From the NCBI GenBank assembly GCA_017304475.1, contig JAFKKV010000022.1, positions 1 to 64,000 of the forward strand: a DNA stretch of 64,000 nt, in the 5' to 3' direction. Shown one piece after another: positions 28,809 through 37,303 of this stretch (positions within the stretch are counted from its first letter, which is position 1; each line of letters begins with the position of its first letter). The notes under the pieces are model-generated. The model did not search any database. It saw only the letters and a list, made by a program, of their open reading frames with translations, and was not told where the DNA came from. The position numbers and the translations under genes were made by a program. This stretch comes from Hyphomicrobiales bacterium. Its GTDB lineage: Bacteria; Pseudomonadota; Alphaproteobacteria; Rhizobiales; Phreatobacteraceae.

Positions 28809-29612
28809 ATGTTCTTCTACGCTTCCAAGATCCTGTGGTGGCTGGTCACGCCATCCAACGTGCTGGTCGCTCTCGTGGTGATCGGCCTCATTGCCCAGGC
28901 GACGCGGTTTGCCCGCTGGGGCCGCCGCTTCGTCGCGCTCGGCGCGCTTGGACTGGTCGTCGCCGGCCCGCTGCCGACGGGCATCTGGCTGGCGCGGTCG
29001 CTGGAAAACCGCTTTCCGATCCTGTCGCAGGACATGCCGGCTCCCACAGGCATCGTCGTGCTCGGCGGTTCCATCGACCAGACGACCACGGCGGCGCGCG
29101 GCGGCCAGGTGGCGGTCGTCGCGGCGGCGGGCCGGATCACCGAGGCCGTGGTTCTGGCGCGGCGCTATCCGCAAGCCCGCCTGGTCTTCACCGGCGGTTC
29201 CAACATGGTGTTCGCGCGCGACGGGCTCGACGAGGCGGAAGCGGCGAAAAAACTCTTCGTCGAAATGGGCATCGCCGCCGAACGGATCAGCATCGAGCGC
29301 GAGAGCCGGAACACCTGGGAAAATGCGGTCTTCACCCGGCGCCTGATCGATCCGAAGCCCGGCGAGCGCTGGGTGCTGATCACCTCGGCCTATCACATGC
29401 CGCGCTCGGTCGGCATTTTCCGGGCCGCGGGCTTTACGGTCACGCCCTATCCGGTCGATTTCGAGACCCGCAACAACGACCGCGAGCGCTATCTGCCGAT
29501 CCTGCCGGTGAGCCGCGGGCTCGACCTGGTCGACCGCATGTCGCGGGAATGGCTGGGATTGCTGGCTTATCGGCTCGCCGGCCGGACCGATGCGGTCCTG
29601 CCGGGGCCGTGA
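28809..29612 (+). CDS. YdcF/ElyC-family (DUF218) membrane protein
   Basis: 267 residues. Two N-terminal membrane helices (about 10-32 and 38-58) are followed by a DUF218 domain with the signatures GIVVLGGS, ARLVFTGGSN, ERESRNTWENA and VLITSAYHMPRSVGIF. Family members act in envelope maintenance (ElyC is linked to peptidoglycan lipid-carrier metabolism); the reaction is not established. It starts 44 nt after ivd. Confidence 0.87.
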   Translation: MFFYASKILWWLVTPSNVLVALVVIGLIAQATRFARWGRRFVALGALGLVVAGPLPTGIWLARSLENRFPILSQDMPAPTGIVVLGGSIDQTTTAARGGQVAVVAAAGRITEAVVLARRYPQARLVFTGGSNMVFARDGLDEAEAAKKLFVEMGIAAERISIERESRNTWENAVFTRRLIDPKPGERWVLITSAYHMPRSVGIFRAAGFTVTPYPVDFETRNNDRERYLPILPVSRGLDLVDRMSREWLGLLAYRLAGRTDAVLPGP

Positions 29613-29674
29613 GGCGGGCAGGGCGAGAATGAAACCGCGAGGTGGTGTTGCGGTTCGCCTGACCGCACGCACGA

Positions 29675-29855
29675 CGTCATCCCCGGCGAGCCCGCAGGGC
29701 GAGGGAAGGGGATCCAGGGGTTGCAGAGCACGAGCCGTGACGCCGCAAAATCACCGGGACAAACTCACTCACAGGGCAATTTCATGCGTCGAAAGCGCGG
29801 CCTGTCGGCTCCTGGTCCCCCTTCCCCTCGGCTTCGCCTCGGCCGGGGGTGACGT
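29675..29855. repeat. Family A paired inverted element, copy A3 (mixed arms)
   Basis: Left arm carries the CATCCCC...GGGGATCC stem version with a CCC-GCA-GGG tip; right arm carries the CCCCC...GGGGG version with the GGC-GAA-GCC tip. It lies between convergent genes. Confidence 0.88.
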
Positions 29856-29902
29856 CGGTGCCGAGTGCGCCGCGCGGCCATTTCCGCCGACGCCGATCGA
29901 CT

Positions 29903-30169
29903 CTAGTCTCGCGGCAGGCTCAGCCGGTAGACCCCCTTGAAATCATTGGGGTTGGCCGGCTTGCCCTTGCGCAGGATGGTCAGCCGGCCGTCCAGCGCCA
30001 GGCGGATCGCCGCGCGCCGGACCGGCTGTAGCAATGAATGCCAGTCGACGTCGCGTCCGGCTGCAACATCCTTGGCGGCATCCTCCGGAGAAATGGACTT
30101 GTCGGGACCCTTGGCTTCGACAAGCCTGAGGATGGTGGCTTCGAGATCGGATTCGAGTGATGTGCTCAT
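29903..30169 (-). CDS. DUF3253 domain protein
   Basis: 88 residues forming a small winged-helix-like domain: LEATILRLVEAKGPDKSISPEDAA, WHSLLQPVRRAAIRLALDGRLTILRKGKP and FKGVYRLSL match the DUF3253 pattern. Function unknown, with a DNA-binding-like fold. Its start overlaps the divergent gene at 30160 by 10 nt. Confidence 0.85.
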   Translation of the reverse strand: MSTSLESDLEATILRLVEAKGPDKSISPEDAAKDVAAGRDVDWHSLLQPVRRAAIRLALDGRLTILRKGKPANPNDFKGVYRLSLPRD

Positions 30170-32193
30170 ATCTTCCTCATGCCGCGTGGAAGGCCGCGCG
30201 TCGAGGCCTCCTGGGCGCCGGGCTGATCACGTTGACGGCCTTTCCGGCGATGGCGGCCACGGCTTTCGAGCCGGGCAAGCCGGTTGCGGCCGTTACCGAC
30301 AACGCCACGCTGAGGGCGCTGGAGGACGGCGGTTTCGGCTTCGGCCGTAGCCTCGGCGGGCCTTCGGCGGCCTCCAATGAGGTACTTTCGCGGGACAATC
30401 CGGCCTATCGCCACATTGTCTCGACCATTTCCGGGGATGTCGGGCAGCTTCGCAAGGAGATCGAGGCGAGCGGTCGCCGGCTCCTCGAAATCACCGACGA
30501 CAATGTCGGCCGCATTTTCGAACTCGCCTGGCTGTCGTCGCCGACCGCGCGGTTTCGCCTGGTCGGGCTGGTGACCCGCTTCGACCGCCGCGATTTCCTG
30601 CCCGAGGCGAGCCGCGACGCCAGTTGCGGCGAGCTCCGGCTGGTCTATCGGCTGGCCTATCGTTTCGAGCGCGGCGGTCGGAACTACGCCTCGCGCATGC
30701 CGTTCTCGATCAATGTGGTGTTCGACCTGCCGCGCCCCGCCGAGGGTGGTTGCGCCGCCGTCATCCGCCGCTTCGTGCCCACGCAAGCCGCCGGCGACCC
30801 GCAGGCGCGAGCCGCCTGGCTGACGGCCGGACCGCTCGCCGCGGCCGATGCGCGGCCGAAACAGATCGAGATCAACGCCCAGGTCGTGCGCTTTCCCTCC
30901 GGTCTCGAGACGACTTTCGGCGGCCAGGCCGCCTATGTCATGCGCATTTTCGCGGTCGCGCCGGGGGAGGGCATCCCGGTGCTCTCCGACAAAGTGCTGG
31001 AAAACACGCCCGACGTGGCGCGGCTCGGCACCGATGCGGCCCTGCGCGCCGAGCTCGTCGCCTATCTCGCCTCGCGCGGCGCGGCGGTCGACCAAGGCGT
31101 TTTCGCCATTCCCGACCGGTTTCTTGCCACCAAGGCGATTTCCTATTCGACCTATGGCTCGGCGCGGCTCGCCAACAAGCCGTTCACCCAGCTGTTCGGA
31201 CCGGCCGGCGCGGCATTTGCCGGCATGTCCTTCGACGGGCTCGGCCTGGTGCGCACGCCGCAGGCGCTGCTGGAAAGGCTCGACACGGCGAGCTGCCAGG
31301 GCTGTCACCAGTCGAACGCCACGGCCGGCTTCCATCTGATCGGCGAGGACGACCCGGCGATCTCGCCGCTCAACCGGGTGCTGATCGGCGTGTCGCCGCA
31401 CTTTCACGCCGAACAGCCGCGCCGCCAGGCCTATGCCGAGGCGATGCTCGCGGGGCGCGAGCCGAACCGGTTCCGGCCGCTGCCGGCGGCGCCGCCGGCG
31501 ACCTGGGTCGCGGATCAGCGGCCGGCCTATCGGTCTGCGACGCTCGGGCTCGCCTGCCTGCCGCCGGAGGCCCGCCGGCACCTCGGCGAGGCCTGGTCCT
31601 GTTCGGCCGGGGCGACCTGCACCAGTCTCGCCGGCAATGCCGCTGTCGGCATCGAACTCGGCCAATGCCTGACGACGGAGCGCGCGCAGGAATTTTCCGG
31701 CCAGGCCTGCCTTGCCGGGCGCATCACCACCACGGCCGCCGCCCAGCCCTGGCGTGACCGCTTCGCCGTGACGGCGCAGCTGAACAGCCGGGCAACCGCT
31801 ATCAATTTCACCGCGCACACCTGCCGGCCGCCGGTCGGCGGCGCGCCGGCGGGCCTTGCCTATCGCAAATGCACCGATGAAGACCGGCGCTTTTCGGCCT
31901 TCCGGCCGGGCGCGGCGCCGCCCAACGAGATCTGCGGATTTGCCGGCGGCAAGGCCTTCGACATCTGCGTCGCCTCGAACGACTTCGCCGCCTGCCTCGG
32001 CAATTCGATCGTGCGCGGCATGCGCGCGACCTGCGGCGGCGAACGGTTCTGCCGCGAGGACTTCATGTGCCAGGCGCTGCCGTCAGACCTGCCCTCGGGC
32101 GACAGGGTCACCGGGCTCGGCTACTGCTCGCCGACCTATTTCCTGTTCCAGATGCGGCTCGACGGCCATCCGGACCCGCGCCGGAGGGGGTAG
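30160..32193 (+). CDS. Large exported Cys-rich protein with one CxxCH motif
   Basis: 677 residues from ATG 30160 (GTG 30157 also possible). A basic, hydrophobic N-terminus (AARRGLLGAGLITLTAFPAMA) is a Sec signal. Residues 35-370 show no family I recognise. A single CQGCH at 379-383 is a heme c-type motif. The last ~170 residues contain 14 cysteines, unusual enough to suggest several disulfides in the periplasm. The frame keeps the codon bias of its neighbours. It starts head-to-head with the DUF3253 gene and is followed by a family C repeat. Function unknown; a periplasmic redox or binding protein is a guess. Confidence 0.78.
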   Translation: MCSYLPHAAWKAARRGLLGAGLITLTAFPAMAATAFEPGKPVAAVTDNATLRALEDGGFGFGRSLGGPSAASNEVLSRDNPAYRHIVSTISGDVGQLRKEIEASGRRLLEITDDNVGRIFELAWLSSPTARFRLVGLVTRFDRRDFLPEASRDASCGELRLVYRLAYRFERGGRNYASRMPFSINVVFDLPRPAEGGCAAVIRRFVPTQAAGDPQARAAWLTAGPLAAADARPKQIEINAQVVRFPSGLETTFGGQAAYVMRIFAVAPGEGIPVLSDKVLENTPDVARLGTDAALRAELVAYLASRGAAVDQGVFAIPDRFLATKAISYSTYGSARLANKPFTQLFGPAGAAFAGMSFDGLGLVRTPQALLERLDTASCQGCHQSNATAGFHLIGEDDPAISPLNRVLIGVSPHFHAEQPRRQAYAEAMLAGREPNRFRPLPAAPPATWVADQRPAYRSATLGLACLPPEARRHLGEAWSCSAGATCTSLAGNAAVGIELGQCLTTERAQEFSGQACLAGRITTTAAAQPWRDRFAVTAQLNSRATAINFTAHTCRPPVGGAPAGLAYRKCTDEDRRFSAFRPGAAPPNEICGFAGGKAFDICVASNDFAACLGNSIVRGMRATCGGERFCREDFMCQALPSDLPSGDRVTGLGYCSPTYFLFQMRLDGHPDPRRRG

Positions 32194-32212
32194 GGGGCGG
32201 CGCACGTCGATC

Positions 32213-32373
32213 AACCCTCTCCCATAGGGAGAGGGTGGCGCCGTCAGGCGCCGGGTGAGGGGCGTGAGCGTCCAGAACTGACGCGATGCTCGTCGCGCAT
32301 GCGCCCCATCCGGAGAGGGACGACCCCTCACCCGGCAGCTGACGCTGCCACCCTCTCCCTTTGGGAGAGGGTT
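32213..32373. repeat. Family C element, copy C1
   Basis: 161-bp element. Its ends are AACCCTCTCCC-type hairpins (CCCTCTCCC...GGGAGAGGG at both ends), with internal GGCGCCGTCAGGCGCC and GGCAGCTGACGCTGCC hairpins. It lies between convergent genes. Copy C2 at 34097 has the same orientation. Confidence 0.92.
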
Positions 32374-32418
32374 GATTTAGCTGAGCTTTTTCTTTTCAGC
32401 GTGAAAGGCCCACAGCAC

Positions 32419-33123
32419 CTAACCCCGTTTCTCCGCCTCCACCGCGGCCCGTAACGCCCTGACCGCGGCGTCGGGCGTGGTGATCACCTGTGCCGCGCTG
32501 ACAGCTTCGACGGCTTGGCGCGCCCGGGCCAGCGAGAACTGGCCGAGGATGATTGCGTCGACGCCGGAAAGCTTTGCGGCGGCCTCCGCGACGAGCCGGT
32601 CGTGGCCTTCGCCGTCGCCGGCCTTGAGGGCGGCGAGCGCGCCTTCGGCGACGATGCCCTTGATGGTGACGGGCAAGCCGCGTGCGTCGGCCTCGTCCTG
32701 CAGCTCGCGGGTCAGCGAGGGCAGCGAGGGCGGGAAGCTGACGAGGATGGCGATCGATGCGCCGCGGCCGAGCGCTTCGCTGAAGGCGGCCTCGTTTGGC
32801 CGGAACACCGGGATCGGCAAAGCCTTTTTGACCGCGTCGATGGCCGGCCCGAAGGCCGAACAGGTGAACAGCATGGCGGCCGCCGGGCCGCCCGTGCCGC
32901 GGGTCGCGGCGGCATAGCGGCCGAGCGTCAGGAAGCGGTCGACCATGTCCTGGTCGAGTTCGCCGCGGGCGGCGAGATCGACCGCGAGCGCGGTGTCGAG
33001 CAGGTCGAAACCGGCGGCTTCGGGCCAGAGCTCACGAAGCGCCGCGCGGGCCGGCAGCACCGATTCCTCGAGCGCATGGACAAGCGCGATGCGCGGCGGC
33101 TGGTTCAAGGCGGCGGTGGTCAT
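32419..33123 (-). CDS. Asp/Glu racemase-family protein lacking the second Cys
   Basis: 234 residues of the Asp/Glu/hydantoin racemase fold. The first catalytic Cys is present in the FTCSAFG loop. The second, normally in a GC[TS] motif near residue 190, is replaced: IILGQFSLARA has Gln where Cys is expected. One-base racemisation is therefore unlikely; arylmalonate-decarboxylase-like or isomerase chemistry with a single Cys is more plausible. Its ATG overlaps the stop of the dehydrogenase gene by 4 nt, so the two are translated as a pair. Confidence 0.82.
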   Translation of the reverse strand: MTTAALNQPPRIALVHALEESVLPARAALRELWPEAAGFDLLDTALAVDLAARGELDQDMVDRFLTLGRYAAATRGTGGPAAAMLFTCSAFGPAIDAVKKALPIPVFRPNEAAFSEALGRGASIAILVSFPPSLPSLTRELQDEADARGLPVTIKGIVAEGALAALKAGDGEGHDRLVAEAAAKLSGVDAIILGQFSLARARQAVEAVSAAQVITTPDAAVRALRAAVEAEKRG

Positions 33124-34040
33124 GTCGGCTGCTTCCGGAGGCTGTTCAGAATGGCGATGGTGGCGGTGTCCCGCGCCGCGGCGATGGCGTCAACCGGGCG
33201 GCCGGCCGCTTCCTCGGCGATGCCGGCGACCAGGGCTGCGCGCACCTCGGGGGTCAGGGACGGCGTGCCGAGGCTCGCCCAGCGGCGCTCCTGGCTGGGG
33301 CCGAGCGTTGCCAGGTAGTGCTGGATGCCGCCGTCGCCGCCGCCGAGATGATAGCCCATATGGGCGCCGACGACGGCCCAGCGCAGGCCGGGCCCGTTGA
33401 CCAGGGCCTTGTCGACATCCTCGACGCTGGCGATGCCGTCGGCGACCAGCGCCACGGCCTCGCGCCAGAGCGCGGCGGACAGCCGGCCGGCGATGTGGCC
33501 GGGCGCTGGGCGCTGCAGCACCACCGGCACCCGCCCGAGCCGCTCATAGAAGGCCTTGGCACGTTCGATCACCGCCACATCGGCGCCGAACAGTTCGACC
33601 AGCGGCATCAGATGCGGCGGATTGAACGGATGGGCGGTGATGAAGCGCGAGGGCCTGTTCATTCCCTCGGCGAGGTCGGGCCAGACCAGCGCCGAGGTGC
33701 TGCTGGCAATCACCGTGTCCGGACCGACGGCGACCTCGATCTGCCGGTAGAGGTCGCGTTTCAGGTCGAGCTTTTCGGGCGCGTTTTCCTGCACCCAGGC
33801 AGCCCCCGCGCAAGCCTCCTCCAGCGTGTCGCAGATCGTCAGCGGCCGGTCGGTGAGGTCATGCAGGGCGGCGAGCTGCTCCACCATGGCCGTCGCGCGC
33901 CTGGCAATGTCGGCCCGCACCGTTTCCGAGGGGTCCCAGACCCGGACCTGATGGTCGCCGACGGCCGAAAACAGGGCCGCCCAGCTGACCCCGATGAGAC
34001 CGGCGCCGATGACGGCGACGGGTGAAACTGCACTGATCAT
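33120..34040 (-). CDS. 3-hydroxyacyl-CoA dehydrogenase-family oxidoreductase
   Basis: 306 residues. N-terminal Rossmann domain with VAVIGAGLIG and the acidic residue in VWDPSE (NAD-binding), the catalytic region SSTSALV and ITAHPFNPPHLMPLVE with the conserved His, and a helical C-terminal domain. The length matches the lambda-crystallin / L-carnitine dehydrogenase / L-gulonate 3-dehydrogenase branch of the family rather than fatty-acid enzymes. First gene of a two-gene operon with the racemase homologue. The substrate is probably a beta-hydroxy acid not bound to CoA. Confidence 0.88.
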   Translation of the reverse strand: MISAVSPVAVIGAGLIGVSWAALFSAVGDHQVRVWDPSETVRADIARRATAMVEQLAALHDLTDRPLTICDTLEEACAGAAWVQENAPEKLDLKRDLYRQIEVAVGPDTVIASSTSALVWPDLAEGMNRPSRFITAHPFNPPHLMPLVELFGADVAVIERAKAFYERLGRVPVVLQRPAPGHIAGRLSAALWREAVALVADGIASVEDVDKALVNGPGLRWAVVGAHMGYHLGGGDGGIQHYLATLGPSQERRWASLGTPSLTPEVRAALVAGIAEEAAGRPVDAIAAARDTATIAILNSLRKQPT

Positions 34041-34096
34041 GGGTCTGTCCTGGTGTGTGAGCGGCCCACTTGTAAGGCAAAAAGCTCAACTAAACC

Positions 34097-34257
34097 AACC
34101 CTCTCCCAGAGGGAGAGGGTGGCGCCGTCAGGCGCCGGGTGAGGGGCGTAAGCGCTCAGAAATGCTGCGCCGCTCGTCGAGCATAGCGCCCGATTCGGAG
34201 ATGGACGACCCCTCACCCGGCAGCTGACGCTGCCACCCTCTCCCTTTGGGAGAGGGT
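34097..34257. repeat. Family C element, copy C2
   Basis: 161 bp, direct orientation relative to C1. The outer ~55 bp on each side are almost identical to C1 and the middle has diverged. With C1 it brackets the racemase / dehydrogenase operon. Confidence 0.92.
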
Positions 34258-34309
34258 CCGTTCGGTGCTTTTGGCGCGGGGGGTGTGGCCCAACCTGGCC
34301 CACCCACCG

Positions 34310-35035
34310 CTACAGCCGCACCGCGTCAAGGCTGTCGGAGCGGAACTGGCGCCGGTAGATCACCGAGACGACGGCAGCGGTGGTCACGACGAGCACGATC
34401 GGGCCGGCGAACCAGCCGAGATAACCGAGCGCGAAAAAGAAGGCGCGCTGGCCGCGGTTGAAATGGCCGGCGGCGATGGCGTTCATCTTGGCCGCACGGC
34501 CGGCCATGGCGATGGCCTCCTCGCTGCCGCGGCGGTCGCCGTCGGGCGTCGCGCCGATCAGGATGGCGCAATAGTTGAACAGGCGGTAGGCCCAGGCGAA
34601 TTTGAAGAAGGCATAGACGAAAATGATGGTCAGGCCGGCGACCTTGACCTCCCATTGCTCGCGGCTCGGGTGATAGCCGAAGGGCAGGGTCTGGACGAAT
34701 TCGACCGCCCGGTCGGTGGCGCCGATCAGCGTCAGTCCGCCGCCGACGGCCAAGAGCGAGGTGGACGCGAAGAAGGCGGTGCCCTGCTGCAGGGTCATGT
34801 TGATCTGGCCGTCGACGATACGGTTGGACCGGTGCAGCATTTCGTGCATCCAGCGCTCGCGATAGACCGCCATGGTGGATGTCAGGCCGCGCTTGGCGCC
34901 GAGAACGTCGACGAGCCAGGAATAGCCGGCCCAGGCAATCGCGAACCAGGCAAAGGCGAAGGCGTCGAGCGGCGTCAGACCGAGCATGTCAATCGGTAGC
35001 GCATCCGGGGGCTCGCCGTCGAGCCCTCCGGTCAT
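34310..35035 (-). CDS. DUF599 membrane protein
   Basis: 241 residues with four or five membrane segments. DUF599 signatures: the MAVYRERWMHEMLHRSNRIVDGQI region, FFASTSLLAVGGGLTLIGATD, FKFAWAYRLFNYCAILIGATP and GHFNRGQRAFFFALGYLGWFAGP. Function unknown. Divergent from the rhodanese gene. Confidence 0.88.
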   Translation of the reverse strand: MTGGLDGEPPDALPIDMLGLTPLDAFAFAWFAIAWAGYSWLVDVLGAKRGLTSTMAVYRERWMHEMLHRSNRIVDGQINMTLQQGTAFFASTSLLAVGGGLTLIGATDRAVEFVQTLPFGYHPSREQWEVKVAGLTIIFVYAFFKFAWAYRLFNYCAILIGATPDGDRRGSEEAIAMAGRAAKMNAIAAGHFNRGQRAFFFALGYLGWFAGPIVLVVTTAAVVSVIYRRQFRSDSLDAVRL

Positions 35036-35159
35036 GCGCGGCTCCGGGCGGCGGGCGCCGACGAGGGTTGCGGGGCCGGCGCGTGCCGGCGAGCGCGGGC
35101 AATGCTAAGAAGAAATCGAAGGTCGAGGACCGATTGCCGGACCGACCAGGGAGGATGAC

Positions 35160-35567
35160 ATGCCGCAGACGATTACCACCGGATACAAGGCGTTGCTCGC
35201 CGATGCCGAGCGCGAGATCGAGACGCTGTCCGTCGAGCAGGCCAAGGCCCTCTACGGTCAGGACGGCGTGGTGTTCGTCGACCTGCGCGATCCGCGCGAA
35301 CTGGAGCGCGAGGGCAAGGTGCCCGGGGCCTTCCATTGCCCGCGGGGCATGCTGGAATTCTGGATCGACCCGGAAAGCCCCTATCACAAGCCGGTTTTCG
35401 CCGAGGACAAGAAGTTCGTGTTCTTCTGCGCGGGCGGCCTGCGCTCGGCCCTGTCGGCGCAGACGGCGCAGAAAATGGGGCTGAAGCCGGTCGCTCATAT
35501 CGAGGGTGGTTTCGGCGCCTGGAAGAAGGCGGAAGGCGCGGTCGAGGCGGTCAAGCCGCGCAGCTGA
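35160..35567 (+). CDS. Rhodanese-like sulfurtransferase
   Basis: 135-residue single rhodanese domain. FVDLRDPRELEREGKVPGAFHCPRG, then the active-site loop with Cys90 in FFCAGGLRSA and a HIEGGFGAWKKA closing segment. Likely carries a persulfide for sulfur transfer. A good RBS (AGGGAGG) precedes ATG 35160. Confidence 0.92.
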   Translation: MPQTITTGYKALLADAEREIETLSVEQAKALYGQDGVVFVDLRDPRELEREGKVPGAFHCPRGMLEFWIDPESPYHKPVFAEDKKFVFFCAGGLRSALSAQTAQKMGLKPVAHIEGGFGAWKKAEGAVEAVKPRS

Positions 35568-35674
35568 CGCCGGCTCATCGATCAGCCGCGTCAATCGGAC
35601 CCTTCACCCGAATGCGTTGTTGGTGATGCCGGCCATGGCTCATCATCGCGGCTCCACCGGTCGTGGGGTCGCAC

Positions 35675-36325
35675 ATGAAACTCGTCATCGCCAACAAAGC
35701 CTATTCGTCCTGGTCGTTCCGGGCCTGGATCCTGATGAAGGCCCTGTCGATCCCGTTCGAGGAGGAGGTGATCCGGCTCTATCAGCCGGACACGCAGAGC
35801 CGTATCCTGCGCTATTCGCAGGCCGGCCAGGTGCCGGTGCTGGTCGATGGCGAGATCCGCGTCTGGGACAGCCTGGCGATCGCCGAATATCTCGCCGAGA
35901 CCTTGCCCGCGGCGGGCGTCTGGCCGTCGGACCGCGCCGCCCGGGCCCATGCCCGGTCGATAGCGAGCGAGATGCATTCGGGTTTCATGGCCCTGCGCGC
36001 GCGCCTGCCGATGAATCTCAGGCGCCAGCCGAAGGCGATCCCGCATGACGAGGACGTCGACGCCAATATCGACCGGATCTGCCAGGCCTGGATCGAGGCG
36101 CGGGATCGTTTCGGCGGGGCGGGCGAGTTTCTCTACGGCGACTTCTCGGCCGCCGACGCCATGTATGCGCCGGTCGTCAACCGTTTCCATGCCTATGCGG
36201 TGCCGGTGCCGCCGCGGGTGAGGGCCTATATGGAGGCGATGATGGCGCTGCCGGCCTGGAAGGAATGGCTTGCCGGCGCCATGGCCGAGCCCTGGTACGA
36301 GCCGCGTTACGACGACATCGCCTGA
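35675..36325 (+). CDS. Glutathione S-transferase family protein
   Basis: 216 residues. N-terminal thioredoxin-like domain with the active-site segment YSSWSFRAW (Ser in the region that activates glutathione), VPVLVDGEIRVWDSLAIAEYL (glutathione-binding), and an all-helical C-terminal domain. Substrate unknown; detoxification or dehalogenation is typical for the family. ATG 35675 fits the conserved MKLVIANKAYSSW start. Confidence 0.9.
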   Translation: MKLVIANKAYSSWSFRAWILMKALSIPFEEEVIRLYQPDTQSRILRYSQAGQVPVLVDGEIRVWDSLAIAEYLAETLPAAGVWPSDRAARAHARSIASEMHSGFMALRARLPMNLRRQPKAIPHDEDVDANIDRICQAWIEARDRFGGAGEFLYGDFSAADAMYAPVVNRFHAYAVPVPPRVRAYMEAMMALPAWKEWLAGAMAEPWYEPRYDDIA

Positions 36326-36440
36326 CCCCTCACGCAAACGCGATCCGTGATTTTTCGCCGGGGCCATTTCCGCCGCCGCCGCGCCGGGCCATGATGCCCG
36401 GGGCCTGGTTCTTCATCAGGCTCCCTGGCAGGAGGTTGCG

Positions 36441-37211
36441 ATGGCACGGCTTATGGCGGTCTGGGGCTTCGCTCTCATGGCGGCCGGATGGACCGCCCAG
36501 GCGGACGCGGCCGAACTCCGGGTCATGGCGACAGGTGCCAGCAAGGCGGTGGTGCAGACCATCGCCACCCAGTTCGAGGCGATGAGCGGCCACCATATCG
36601 TGCTGACCAGCGACACCGCCGGCGGCGTGCAGCGGCGCATCGAGGCCGGCGAAACCGCCGATGTCATCGTCGCCACCCCGGCGGTGATCAATGCGCTGGC
36701 TGCCAAGGGGCTGATCCGGGCCGGTTCGCGCACCGATCTCGCCCGCACCGGGATCGGGGTGGGGGTGCGCGAGGGCGCGCCGATCCCCGATATCTCTTCC
36801 GTCGAGGCGATCGAGCGGCTGCTGAAATCGGCGGCCACCATCGCCTATGTCGACCCGGCCTCGGGCGGCACAAGCGGCATCTATTTCGCCGGCCTGATCG
36901 AGCGTCTCGGCCTCACCGAGGCGATGCGGCCGAAGACCCGGCTGAAGGCGGGCGGTTATGTCGCGGAGCTGGTCGCCAATGGCGAGGCCGAGGTGGTGTT
37001 TCACCAGATCAGCGAAATCCTGCCCGTGCGCGGCGTCACCCTGGTCGGCCCGCTGCCGCCGGAGATCCAGAGCACCACGACCTATACGGCGGGCCTTGCC
37101 GCCGTGCCCGCGGAAGACGAGGCGGCGCGCGCCTTCCTGATCTTCCTGACCAGCCCGGCCTCGGTCCCCGTGCTGATGGAAGCCGGCATGGAGCCGGCGC
37201 GGCTGCCCTGA
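36441..37211 (+). CDS. Orphan ModA-like substrate-binding protein
   Basis: 256 residues with a signal peptide (LMAVWGFALMAAGWTAQADA). The mature part resembles molybdate/tungstate-binding proteins: LRVMATGASKAVVQTIATQFEAMSGHHIVLTSDTAGGVQRRIEAGETADVIVATP, DPASGGTSGIYFAGLIERLG and VFHQISEILPVRGVTLVGPLPP. No ModB or ModC genes adjoin it, so it either works with a distant ABC transporter or has become a sensor. RBS CAGGAGG at a good distance. Confidence 0.85.
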   Translation: MARLMAVWGFALMAAGWTAQADAAELRVMATGASKAVVQTIATQFEAMSGHHIVLTSDTAGGVQRRIEAGETADVIVATPAVINALAAKGLIRAGSRTDLARTGIGVGVREGAPIPDISSVEAIERLLKSAATIAYVDPASGGTSGIYFAGLIERLGLTEAMRPKTRLKAGGYVAELVANGEAEVVFHQISEILPVRGVTLVGPLPPEIQSTTTYTAGLAAVPAEDEAARAFLIFLTSPASVPVLMEAGMEPARLP

Positions 37212-37303
37212 CCCGACGCCATGTCCGTCCTTCGCCCGGATGACAGGACAATCAGGACGGGATAACCAGGACGGCCCCACAGCCTCAGCCGGAGCCCTCA
37301 GCC

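Noticed and set aside
32213..34257. Composite transposon
   Set aside because: No transposase, terminal inverted repeat pair or target-site duplication was recognised; only the recombination potential of direct repeats is supported.
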